From positions 62,001-126,000 of the forward strand of contig JAJIRX010000569.1 of the NCBI GenBank assembly GCA_023853785.1: a stretch of 64,000 nt of DNA. Direction: 5' to 3'. Source of the DNA: Psilocybe azurescens. Its lineage: Eukaryota > Basidiomycota > Agaricomycetes > Agaricales > Agrocybaceae. Position numbers and translations under genes: made by a program. Below the pieces are notes generated by a model. The model saw nothing but the letters and a program-made list of their open reading frames with translations, did no database searches and was not told the DNA's origin. Below are positions 46,801-58,167 of this stretch, in pieces (the first letter of the stretch is position 1; each line of letters begins with the position of its first letter).

Positions 46801-47125
46801 CGCCTGCGGATATTCCTAGAAAACCGAACAATGATCAAGGATTACCTGTCATTGACTTTTAATCGGCGGCGACGGGGTTTTAGTTGACAAGTTAATCCAA
46901 CTGATAAAGCACAGGCCGGTTGGGGACAGTCAGTCAAGAGTGGACCTCGGTGGAAGGAACGACCTTGGATTGAACTGTATTTGTTGATGCCGTGATTGCC
47001 AAATAGAAATGCAGCGCGGTCACATGACTGCATTAACTCGTTCAACAATGATCAACAAGGCCTTGAACCGGGGCGTGCCATTTACGGCGAACACACTCAA
47101 CAGACACGCGTACCTGCCACTGACT
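43882..47125. other. Gene-poor region, 3.2 kb
   Basis: No complete gene is resolved. A minus-strand piece at about 46,560-46,830 reads HPRWPRIPHAPREFFNYDAA followed by LLPILAVLQ before a possible GT donor, and a hydrophobic frame continues (QYLISSISVVFTRF). It looks coding-like but is unrecognised and could be the remnant of a membrane protein. The tandem tttggtaatc repeat at about 45,000-45,020 is trivial. Confidence 0.35.
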
Positions 47126-50100
47126 ATGTCCACTGCTCCTGGATGGCAAACTGAAGAGCTTCAAGACGAATGGCCTGAAGAAGAGGAAGAGGGAGAAGAG
47201 AATAATTTGTCCTATGGCAGTCGTTCTGTCTCCCTTACTGTACCACTTAGCACACACATCCATACCACTGCCGACTTTGAACCCGACACCACACCTTCTG
47301 GCAGCAGTCCCTACCCAGCAGGTACATTTGTAGTACGAGAAGATGTCACAAATGCTCCTTTACTACCCAAAACACCAGGATGGAACAAGAAGGGCGTGAT
47401 CAAGGATTTCTTTACACCACTGCCACTCGAAAGAATGTTCGAACCTCCATCTCCACCAGTTCACACCGAACATGTTTCAAGAACATCCAATCCAAGTCCT
47501 TTATCACATCCATCATCTGTGCACACCATAGAGGAACCTGGAGAACTGGAGGATGAAATAATGGAGACGGACATGCCGAACATGAACTCTTTTAATGGTC
47601 GCAAAGCCAGCATGGGTCGTCAGTTTACGTTCACCATGCCTCGGAGTGCCCCCTCTCGCCCAACTACTCTCGGTAATAACATATTTCCTCAGGCGCAGAG
47701 TACACCAAATCCACCCCTCGTTCCGAATAGCGTCGCTCCTCCCACAGATCCTCGGCTACGACTCTTTCAGTTCCAATACGATACCTATACCCGCGAACAT
47801 CTTTCCGCACTGGTGGACTCTATTGCTATCAATACTCCCTCTGGAACTGGAACTGGCACAACTGCCACTCCAACAAGCTTCAACAATGGGTTGTCTCGCG
47901 TTTCTGAAGTGACTGGTACAGCTGCCAACATGTCTCACATGCGCAGTACAAAGCGTATTAAACTCAGCCCTTCTAGCGACCTCTATGGCGATAGCCCTCC
48001 CCAACAAGCGACCATCGCGCGTCCGAAAATCTATGGCAAGGATTATGTCGGAGAATCGCTCTCCCTCATGCAGAAAATCAAGCAAGCACGAGACTATTCG
48101 ACAATCTCCACGGTCGCGAGTACTCAGACAAGTTCCCCATCCGTCGTAGGGGACGATGCTCTCGACAAGAGCCACAACCGGTATCTCAATCTGAAGCGAC
48201 AGTCACCTCCTGGTAATTCTCTTTCTTCGTGATCTTGAGGTTTATTCTGACCAAAAGAACTAGCATCACACCGTAGACCTTCTTTCCTTTCTGTACCAGA
48301 TCAATCTAGCAACAATCCATCAACATCTGGAACAACGACCTCTCAATCTAATTTATATTCAGCATCATCATACCGCCAGAAAGCCGCCGCTCTTATGAAC
48401 CAAATCAAGAGCGACGTCAAGCGCCAGAAACGCGTCTTTTCAGGGGAATCCGATACCTCGCATATTACCACACACGTCGAAGATAACACGAACACGTCCA
48501 TCATGGCGAGCGTCAAGAGCTTAAGTGACGGCAAGGAAAATCCCCGACATTCAACATCGTCTACACACCGGCGAACATCGTCTCTGAAAAAGAATTCGTG
48601 GTCGCGGGCTAGCCCACGGAAACAGCTAAAAAATAGCACAGAAGAAGCTGATATAACGCATAGTCTTTCCCGTTTATCTATTCAACAAGAACAACATCCC
48701 ATCGTCAACGTCACTCTAATACCAACATCGCATTCTGTAATACCATCTAATACATCTCACGAAACTGGCCAAGATAGCCAACACGCACCGCCTCCATCCA
48801 GTCTAGCACCACCCTCATATCCCTCCAATTCTGTTCGAATATCAACCAACGAAGACATGAATAGATTTGTATCATCAAGTACCGCGTCTGGTACCACCAT
48901 TACCGCGGGTAGCGCACCGTCATTTGTGAAGCACGCTGGACCTGCTCATATCCGTACCATTGCCCCAGCTGATTTGCCATCTCTGCCAGAGATATTTGGT
49001 GACATGCTGTTTGACAAGGTCATGATGCGATGGGTCAAAAACACGGCAAAGGCAACGATGAATCCCGAGAAATCAGCAAGTCAGGCGGAGGAGCTGAGCG
49101 ACGATCCGTTTGGGGACATTGAAAGTCTGCGGGATGACTCCAAGCCCATGGAGGAGGTCGAGAGACTGGTCGCTTCCCCGAGCCCAGAGGAAGATTATGA
49201 GGATGAGGATGACAACGAGGAACCTGGAGCTGCAGGAGCAAGTCCAGGCGAAATGAGCAGAATCTCAGAGCAATCTGAAGTGGAAGACGAGGAGGAACTG
49301 GAACTGTCCAACTTTTCGACAGATGCGTCAGCTCACATTGTGCATCTGATGACAGGCGTTGACACGGATGGGTACGAAGACGACACAACAGACTCGGAAG
49401 ATGACCATGATCTGCATACTGCGACGCAAAGAGAGATCAATGATATCGATTTTGACTCTGAGTTTGAGGATTCGCCATCGCGGAACAACATCGCTGATGT
49501 GTCGCCGCCGCCGCCGTTGCGTCCCGCCTCCGTGTCGGCGTCCGGTCCGCACCACCAGCAGTTCCTCACCGTACAGACTGTACAGACGCAAGTGGTGACG
49601 ACGTTTAGCACGCCTAGTCGTGGCAATGTAAGCTTAATGGCGGGTACGCCGGTCATTAAATCTGCAATGAAGAGCAACAGCGTGACGCCGACTTCTGTAA
49701 TGAAGAATTCATCGTATCGGCATAACTATCAGACTCCAGATCATAGGAAGGCGCATCGCCGGTCAGTCAGCTTTTCTGACGGAAAGCGGGAAGGCCCCAT
49801 TCAAGGTTCGTGAATAGATCTATTTGTTCGATGTTAATCCAATTAATTTTCCTTTTTCTCTCTTTTGCTTTTTTGGGTGGTGGTTCAGGAATCGCTGCTT
49901 CTGGTGGAGGGCCACAGTCAACCCGGTCAAAGCGCATAGCGGACATGATGAATGCATTAGAGGACTCTGGTATGTAGATTTCTTGCCTACGCCTTCTCTG
50001 TCTTGGTTCAGATTCAGCGGGGCTAATTGGACGCGTCAAAAATTCATTAGACTTGGACGAAGATGATTCTCCTTCAAAAGTCAGCAGCTCCGGGCGACCA

Positions 50101-52257
50101 GAAGAACTTCAACCTCTGGGTTCTCGACAGCAGCGCGCTAACGCGACATCGAACAGCATTTCTTCTGCTAGCGCTGCTAGTGCTACGTCTCCACGGCGTG
50201 TGTTTTCCAGGACGTACAGTCAGCGGGCGTCGCCTGGCAGACAGCAGAGCTTCGCGAAGGCGAATGGGACATTCCTGACAGAATGCTCGTTTGGTGTCGC
50301 GCATGACCGACTGGTGGAAGTCATCACGGACGTCCAGCCGTTCGAGCCTCATTGGGAGGAGTTGGCGTCAATAGATTTGTCAAGTGCAAAATTGGAAAGC
50401 GTTGCACGGCTTAAAGGAGTTTCTGCCGCGCCTTGACGCGCTTAGCTTGTAAGTGTCCAAATAGATCCTGCCATTTGGAATGATGTCAAGAAGTCTGCTG
50501 ATCACTCATATATTTTTTACGTTCTTTTAGGAATAATAATGAGTTGGCTTGGTTGAGTGGGATTCCAGGCAGTGTTAGGACGTTATCTGTCGCGCACAAT
50601 TGGTACTTTGTTTGTGACCAAATGGTTCTATTGAATGACACTTTTTAGCCTTACAGGAATTACCTCTTATAGTCACCTGCTCAATCTTGAGAATCTTGAC
50701 ATCAGCAATAATGAAGTGGAATCCTTGCGGCGTAGGCTGTTTCATTTTCTGTGGATTCTTTTCCGGAAAAAACTCATCGTTTCTCATCCGTTGCTCAGAA
50801 TTGGAATGTTTGCGACATCTGCGAGAGCTTCGGGCCGACGAAAACAAGATAACGAGTGCGGATGGGCTGCAACGCATGGATGGGCTAGTGAAGCTCAGCC
50901 TTCAAGGAAATGTGATCGAGAATATTGATTTTGGGCAATATCGATGGTTCGTAGGCTCCGAGTTGCTTCGATCTTGGGGAGTAGTCGGGGAGGTTATTTT
51001 CGAAACGCTAATCATAATTAACCTTTTTCATAGGACCCGACTGGAGATGCTGAACATTAGTCACAATCGCCTTGATAGGATGCAAGGGTTATCATCATTG
51101 CAATCGTTGATAGCATTAAACACAGGTGAGAGAGAGAAGCTTTGACATCAGAAATGGTTCTGAGTTTGCTGATGCAATAAATGACCTCTTTTTCTTTTCT
51201 TGATTTATTGGAAACATTTTTGCCATCGAATAGATATCAACAACTTGAGTGAATTGGAAGTGAGCGGAACGATGGGACGACTTCGCATTCTTCGTGTCAG
51301 TGGCAATCGACTGAAAAATCTGGACATTGGGAGGATGCCCAACCTTCGCACGCTTTATGCGGATAACAATGCGCTTGCGAGTCTCGTAAAGGTGGATCGC
51401 CTGACTAAACTGGAGAACTTGAGCGTGCGGAATCAGAGTGGACGAGGACTGTAAGTTTCCGTTCTCTGGGCTGATCTTAATAGAGTGCTAATGCCGGGTG
51501 TGTGGGTGTGTTGTTGTAGGAGTATTTTGACCCGTGATGTTCGCGATGTAAAGCGCCTGTACCTCTCTGGTGAGATAGAATCCATCTTTGGACCATTTTT
51601 ACTGTCTGGAAACATTAGTGGACTGACGAAAAGGATTTTGCTCCAGGTAATCCCCTGAAATCTGATTTCATGGTGGAACCGTGCTACAATCTGGTCTATT
51701 TGGAGCTTGCAGCTTGTAGACTGACCGCGCTCCCCGAGGGAATGGCAAGACTACTACCTAATCTAAGGGTACTGAATCTGAACTACAACTTCCTGGAAGA
51801 TGTTCGGGCACTGGAGGGGCTCACGAGACTGAAGAAATTGACGATAATTGGGTCCCGATTGAAGAACAGCAAGCCTCTGATCCGCCTTGTGCAGAAGATG
51901 CCGGAAGTGGAGATGCTGGATTTCAGGTGGGATTGTGTTGTGCAGTGTGTGAAGAGAGCGATGCTGATGCTAATATCGGTGGACAGAATGAACCCATGTA
52001 CGCTGGGATGGTACCTGCCACTGCTTGTGAAGGATGCACCTGGGGCGCTGCAACCGTCGGAGGGCGGGGTGTGGCAAGAGCTGGACAGCCAATTCCGACG
52101 GGATCTGCCGGACAGTGCATATATCGGACGGCTTGCGTACCGGGGGCTGATTATGCAAGGATGCAGCGGGTTGGTTCTGCTGGACGGGGTTCGAGTGAGT
52201 TTGAAAGAGCGAATAAAGGCTGGGTCGCTATTGGAGGGTATTCTTGGAGGGAAGTGA
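47126..52257 (+). CDS. cdc11: Septation/mitotic-exit scaffold with leucine-rich repeats, Cdc11/Nud1 type
   Basis: Cdc11 (fission yeast) and Nud1 (budding yeast) anchor the septation or mitotic-exit network at the spindle pole body. From ATG 47126 (MSTAPGWQTEELQDEW) an acidic leader is followed by LLPKTPGWNKKGVIKDFFTP and LPLERMFEPPSPP, a conserved N-terminal element. A long disordered Ser-rich middle spans two large exons to about 49,805. A conserved piece in it is LPEIFGDMLFDKVMMRWVK. The C-terminal half holds at least ten leucine-rich repeats (e.g. LLNLENLDISNNEVESL, LRILRVSGNRLKNLDI, LPNLRVLNLNYNFLEDV) and a cap with LDGVRVSLKERIKAGSLL before the stop at 52257. Introns in the LRR part are ordinary. 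One extra base near 50413-50417 disrupts LKEFLPRLDALSL. Orthology to Cdc11/Nud1 is inferred from this arrangement and is fairly firm. Confidence 0.82.
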
Positions 52258-52437
52258 GCTGGTTTGAGTTAATGTAACCAAACGGGGAAGGCAGATCCAG
52301 CGTTGATTTGTAGATTGTATGCATGTACGGATGTTCCTAGATGGACGATCTTATTCGCAAGACTATTTTTGCTTATTCAGTTAAATACCGCATTCCGTTC
52401 TCTCCGTTTTGTCCATCCAGCCCCCGCCCCTGTCTAG

Positions 52438-54428
52438 ATGCCGACAGCAGACCAACTCCCGCAGCCCCAACTCAACAGCTACAACGTCGCCCAGTTGCAG
52501 TTTGCCCTGTCCGTAATTTTATTTATTATCCCGCTGTCAAAATGTCACTTATCCTTTCACTAAACAGTGCAAAAGACTCGGATTTCATAAACGATATCTC
52601 TCCCTCTGTTTCTCCACCTATAATGTGAGTTATCTTCCAACCCCTTGATTCAGTAATCTAATTCTGTTCTCCCCCCAACTAGTCCTGACCCTCTTGACTA
52701 CGATTCCCGGCGTATGTCCAGTTCTGCCGCATCTACCGCGGACACAGACAGCAGCATCATCTCGAGAGGTGAAAAGCGCTCTCTCACTCCTGCAGACTCC
52801 CCTCTGCCAAAAAAAGCAGCGCAATTCGGGCGACCACTCAAACTGGGACATCGATTCCGCCTCCAGCCATTCAAACAACGGTGCACCCCACGAAAAACCC
52901 TCTACCGATGCCGGCATCGACCATTCCAAAGTACAGCTTCCCTCCATTTTCACCACCTTTGAGGACAGTTATCGTCATGAGGGCAGGCGCGCTTCCCTCC
53001 CAATGTTGCACTCGGAGAGTCGCGTGAGGCACGCTCCATATCCGCCCACAAATCTCCGTCAAAATTACACTCCCAATAATCAGTCCACTCTGTCTTCCTA
53101 TACTTTCCCTCCCAACGTCGAAGATTCGGGCGAGCGCCGTCCCAGGGTCTCTACAGATATTGGTTTTAATCAGGGTGTGGCCAGCAACTACGATTCGCCA
53201 TATCCCAATTCTGGCACTACTCCGTCCAGCTCTTTCTCATCCTCTCATTTTAATTCTCCTTTGAATTCCGATGTCCGGACTCCAGGCTTGTCTCCGTATT
53301 CTGAATCAGATAACTGGAATCCCTCGCCTTCGGGCATTGTACGGCCCAGTTCCACCCCAGGACAGCTATCAAGTCCGGCCGTAAAGTATGATGATGGTTT
53401 ACGCCATGCTTCCTTTAGCGCCCCCATGTCCCAGGCACAGATGTTTGGTTCGGCTCGCATATCGGGACAGCATGATCGTAGGTCAATGTCAGGCATAAAG
53501 GGCGACTGGTCTTTCCCAAACCAAGACTTTGTCCTCCCATCTGGAAACCCTCAATACTCTCCCTCCTTGGGTTCAACCGCTCCAAACATCTCCGTCTCCT
53601 CCCCCTCCCGTTCTCCACAGTCAATGCCTTCCTCTGCCCTCGTCGATCGTCCTACACGTAAGCGGGGCAAGCTTCCCAAGGAGACCACCGACTACCTCAA
53701 GGCTTGGCTCCACCGTCACTCTGACCATCCTTACCCAAGTGAGGGAGGAGAAAAAACAACTGTGCCATGCCACAGGCCTTAGCATGAGTCAAGTCTCCAA
53801 TTGGATGATCAACGTCAGTTGTCACTGTTTCCTTTTTTTTTTATGTTGCTCTTACTAACCTTGTTCAACCTTTCTACTCACAGGCGAGACGTCGCATCCT
53901 TGCGCCTGCTCATCGTGCTGCATCTGGTCCAACGACCACCGCCCCCTTCCCACCGTCGGGGAGAAGTGCTTCGTTGTCTGGCTTGCTAGACCCCATGGTC
54001 GGCGAGCGTCGATGCCCGCCGCCGATGCCCTCCAACTGTATCACCCAATGACTCTGCAGTCGATGCCCAACAGCCCCAACGGCCATCACCACTCTTCGGA
54101 TTATAATTCGCGCCATATGTTGGGCATGTCTTCCTCACGATCCAACCATCATCTGAGTGGCATGTCAGAATATGGACAGAGTCGACATATGGGGTTGTAT
54201 GGCCCCAACCAAGGCACCCATAATTCTGGTCACACGCAGTCGTCCCAGTACATGTCCTCGGATGTTCCCCTCTCCGCCCCTCCATCGCTGTCGAACAACC
54301 CATTCTCTTCGCATGGGGGTTCTCACGGCTCGTCGGGACAACAGAACATGTACCCCTCCCTCCTTCCCAGTCCGCGCTCTTCCAGTCAGCAGCAATACTT
54401 CAACGACGCACCATCCCATTCTGGATGA
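52438..54428 (+). CDS. TALE-class homeodomain transcription factor
   Basis: TALE homeodomain proteins bind DNA through a homeodomain with three extra residues between helices 1 and 2. Here RPTRKRGKLPKETTDYLKAW and LHRHSDHPYPSE show the basic arm, helix 1 and the loop. QLCHATGLSMSQVSNWMIN then joins across an intron to ARRRIL, giving the recognition helix WMINARRR. A long Ser/Pro-rich region precedes it, and a Ser/His/Gln-rich tail ends at 54428. The start is unsure: ATG 52438 (MPTADQLPQPQLNSYN) with an intron to about 52,567, or ATG 52542. Three breaks are seen: the A-run 52809-52815, one extra G at 53743-53745 inside the homeodomain loop, and one missing base near 53999-54004. The domain is too conserved to doubt. 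Confidence 0.85.
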
Positions 54429-57400
54429 AGAAAAGTCTCATGGTCCCTTGATTGAAACGAAAGCGACGTTTTAACGACGGACAACTATATATTTTTGTGC
54501 CCTCTACTCGCTAATCTCTCGTTGTGATTTGATTGTTCTCGTTAATTATTCTCTGCCGTCTTTTCCTCCCTCCTTTGTATAATCTTTACGCTTGATGGAC
54601 TGGCGCGCGGACAGTTGTGTTTACATATACCAACCATCGCACCTTCATACCTTGACATGACCCTTCCAGAATACCATGATTATCTGCTCCCCAGACCCAA
54701 ATTATCTATTACGCCGTATCGTCTGGTATGCTTGGCTCAATTCCCTTCTTTTCCTCTCTCTCTTTTCTTTTGTCTATCGTTTTGTGTTAGGGTTGGGGAC
54801 AATTACTCTCGTTTCAATCCCTTCGCTGTCGTTTATATCTCCTCTTCACGAACTTGTCCAGTGCGTAGCTCCTCTCTGTCTTGCTCTGTAGATCTCTTTT
54901 GCTCCTTAGTCGGTATCTTTCATTGTGCTTTTTCGTCTTTCTTGCTCCCTACATGACCCCCTCATCCATCGACAAAACGCTCCCTCTAGTCGCTTTGGAT
55001 CATGTCGGTTTTTCTCACAAAACCTTGAAGTTAATCTAGTAGCATTGAAATTAATATGTATTCTTTTGTTGGGCAATCCTCTCTTTACTCGCAGAATGAT
55101 TCCCCCGGAACTGTACAAATTTGGAATTTTGAAAAGGAAGATCTAGAAATCAAAGTATCCCGCCAGTGGTGTGTGTGTGTGTGATTTTTTGAGTTTCTTA
55201 TCTTTGGTTTCCTATACTCTCTATGTATGGTACAATGACCTTGTTCGCTCATGCCGTAATAATACATTGTTTTCTGCTCTCCTTTTCTTTTTTTCTCTCT
55301 GCATCACTTTTCACACGTTCGGTTGTGTGCGTATGGGTCACTTGGGTGGGGAAGCGCGGAAATTGGCGTGTTAGTTTTATGCAAGGGAATAATGTATTGT
55401 GTCAATTGTTGTGCCTTGCCATTTGACTCAGAGTAACGAGATTATATTTAGTTGCTGACTGCCTAAATGGTGTGAAATTGTGATTTCCTTCCCATATGCG
55501 CCTAGTCCCTTGAACCTTGGAGCGTTCAGGGCTGGGAGGAGGGAGACATAATGCATCAACAGCCCTGAGCGCGAGAGGTAAAAATATGGCCAGGGCTTGA
55601 TTTGCTACTTGAGACACATAATGTAAGTAGTAGGCAATTGCTCATTGTCGTTTTCCCTTGCTTTGTTTTTTTTTACTCCCAGTCGACCGCCACTCAGTGC
55701 CATAGGCATGTGTAGCACACCCCACTCAAAAACCTTGTTGGAATATATATATATACGTAGGAGTTAGCTGCTAGCCTAGTCACTCAACGTGCACCCCTCC
55801 AGTGATTTATTTTTTCTCTATTGTCGATCCCGATCAATTTCGGTGACCGTTCTTGTCAAGTCTCGTTAACAAGTTCGTAAGTTAGGCTTAGAGTTGTTCA
55901 GTGTGTTGATGTGACCAAATTCGTTGGGGGCTGCACAGCCTGTCTTGCCTTTGGAATCGGGTTTCGTTGCCTTGAGTGATTTCGTAAGATGCGGCGAGAG
56001 GAACTGGAGAGCTGTAATGATCACGGAAGAAGGACGAATTCGGGACGCCGAAATCAGAGGTGAGTTATGAATTGCACCGATCGACTCCGGTTAGGATGTG
56101 TTTCTATGCTTAGAATCCAGGCTGTTTCTGTTATTGGCTGTGGACTCAAGGGGGAAAACCTCAATGAGGACGATACACCACCGTGAATGCTTTATTTCTT
56201 TGACCCTTTTGTGAAGTTTGGAGAGAATAACCCAGCTCAGCGCTGAATCCTTCTTCTGCGGTTACTGCTCAGCCCTAGGCATGAGAGAAAGTCTATTACC
56301 TACACGCCCGAAGGTCTATTAACAGATATAATTTTTGTTTTAGCTTAATTGAAGCGATCCGCCCGCTGCCACCCTACCCAGGTACTTCGCATCCTACGCA
56401 ATTAGAAAGTTATGCGCATATTGGATAGCTTAACCTATTTTTTCTCTCGGTGTATAACGCCCTCATTATCTATTCGTTCCGCACAGCCCACTGGGTTGAT
56501 TTCAGGTGTGAATCCGGGTGCGATCAAGTGGGTGAGGTCCGAGGGCAGAGGGTGGAGGCCCAGTGAGAGCTTGGAAAAGATGCAACGGGCAACTGCTCGG
56601 CCCATGGAACAGGAACGCCGTTCACTGCAGGCCGATCGACCCGACTCGAATTCGACTGTTTGTTCGAATTCCTCAGTAGTGTAAATTTATTCCCCCCGAT
56701 TCGAAGCGGGAGAGACCATATGCGTGCTACTCTACGTCGCGCCCAAGACCATCCCGCTAATTAAATGAAAGGACGCACTGGTGCGCAATAGACGCATGCC
56801 ATCGACTTATCATTCCTCACCGCCACCTCTAAATTGAACACCAGCGGCAGCGGTCGATCTACTTGACGAATGTACCAGCGCTAGGCCAGCCATCGCGCAG
56901 CGTCGGACGAATGCAGTAAGCACGTACAGAAAGAAACCTGCAATCCAGCCGTAGTAACTTGAAAGCAAAACGGACGGGTGCGGACCACGTCTGTTATGGA
57001 GCCACAAGTCATAGCATCCCAAGAGAAGGTGCAAAAAGGGGTTCTCAACAATGAAGAGCAAAAAGACCCATCCCCGCACCCGAGATACACAGTTAAGGAT
57101 AGATTGCGATGGCGGAAATTGCACCAGCAGCAGCAACAAGCACAATTGAAGAATGTAGACCTTCCTTCTTGTATCTCTTTCTTTCCTTGCAATAAAGTAA
57201 AGTATAAACGTGATGCTATGAGTTTGCGAAATTCATGATGCATTACGCAATGGAGGACTGATTCACCCCGATAGGGCTCGAATCTGGCTCAAAATAGCAA
57301 GAATGGCGTACCCTTGCCTATGGTTCTTGAGAGTAATTCAGGACAAAAAAGAAGATGAAGAAGGGAACTTTAGAAGAAAGATTCTCCTCTCCCTCGGCAT

Positions 57401-58167
57401 ACAAGCATCATGGAGCCCCAAAACTTATCCCGAAATCGCGAAGATACTATTAGCAAAGTTGGCCTCCAATCTGTTTGATAATTACTCGTCTCTTTTCATC
57501 CAAGCAACCGGCGATTGAATTGTAGCAACGCATACATATAGTATCGCTGCTACTGGCGCCATCTGATCACATCATGATACAAAGATGGAACAATCTTCTA
57601 ACGCTCCCTGAACGCATTCTAACTTTGTTGGTTTCGTCAGATCTAAGTACAGGTGCGCCAAGGGAGATCTAATTATAACACTATCGAGCTCGAACCGCCG
57701 TGTACGACATCAACGGGATCCAAGGTAATAATTATCTAAGTAGGAGCCTCACTGATTATGATAGGGGTAATGAGATAACCTACTCAATTCATGTGCGATA
57801 GCAATCTATGCAAACCGCTAGGGACTAGATGAAGACAAATCAAAAGCGCCCGTAAGTACTAGGCGATAAAAATCTTAATAATAAATAGGGCGGTGTATCT
57901 ACTAAGCAATAGACGCCCGCGCTGGATGGGTATGATAAGGTAAATTGTAAGCGAGCCAGTAATTCCGGTTGGAGGGATGAATCTTCCCAGAGCCTGCACC
58001 GAGTACTTCGGATCATGAGTGTGGATGAGAGGATATCATAGTTGTGTGCACAGTCGGTAGTTGGTGATGAGTGAATGAGAGGAGTGCTTAAAGGAGTCAT
58101 TGATTCCATGGTATTCGTGGTCCTCGTGAATGACGATATCGGTAAAACAAGAGTCGGTGGTTCAGAA
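54429..58167. other. Gene-poor region, 3.7 kb
   Basis: The left part (to about 55.5 kb) is T-rich and probably includes the 3' untranslated region of the homeodomain gene. The rest holds only short, overlapping frames. No tRNA, transposon or protein domain was recognised. It ends at the P450 stop codon. Confidence 0.35.
55169..55182. repeat. (GT)7 microsatellite
   Basis: Seven GT units are directly visible in non-coding sequence. No function is implied. Confidence 0.8.

Noticed and set aside
47756..49677. Several minus-strand frames of 90-140 codons
   Set aside because: They are shadows of the Ser-rich exons of the Cdc11-like gene.
57265..57295. tRNA-like T-loop (GGGCTCGAATC)
   Set aside because: No matching acceptor, D or anticodon stems could be folded around it.
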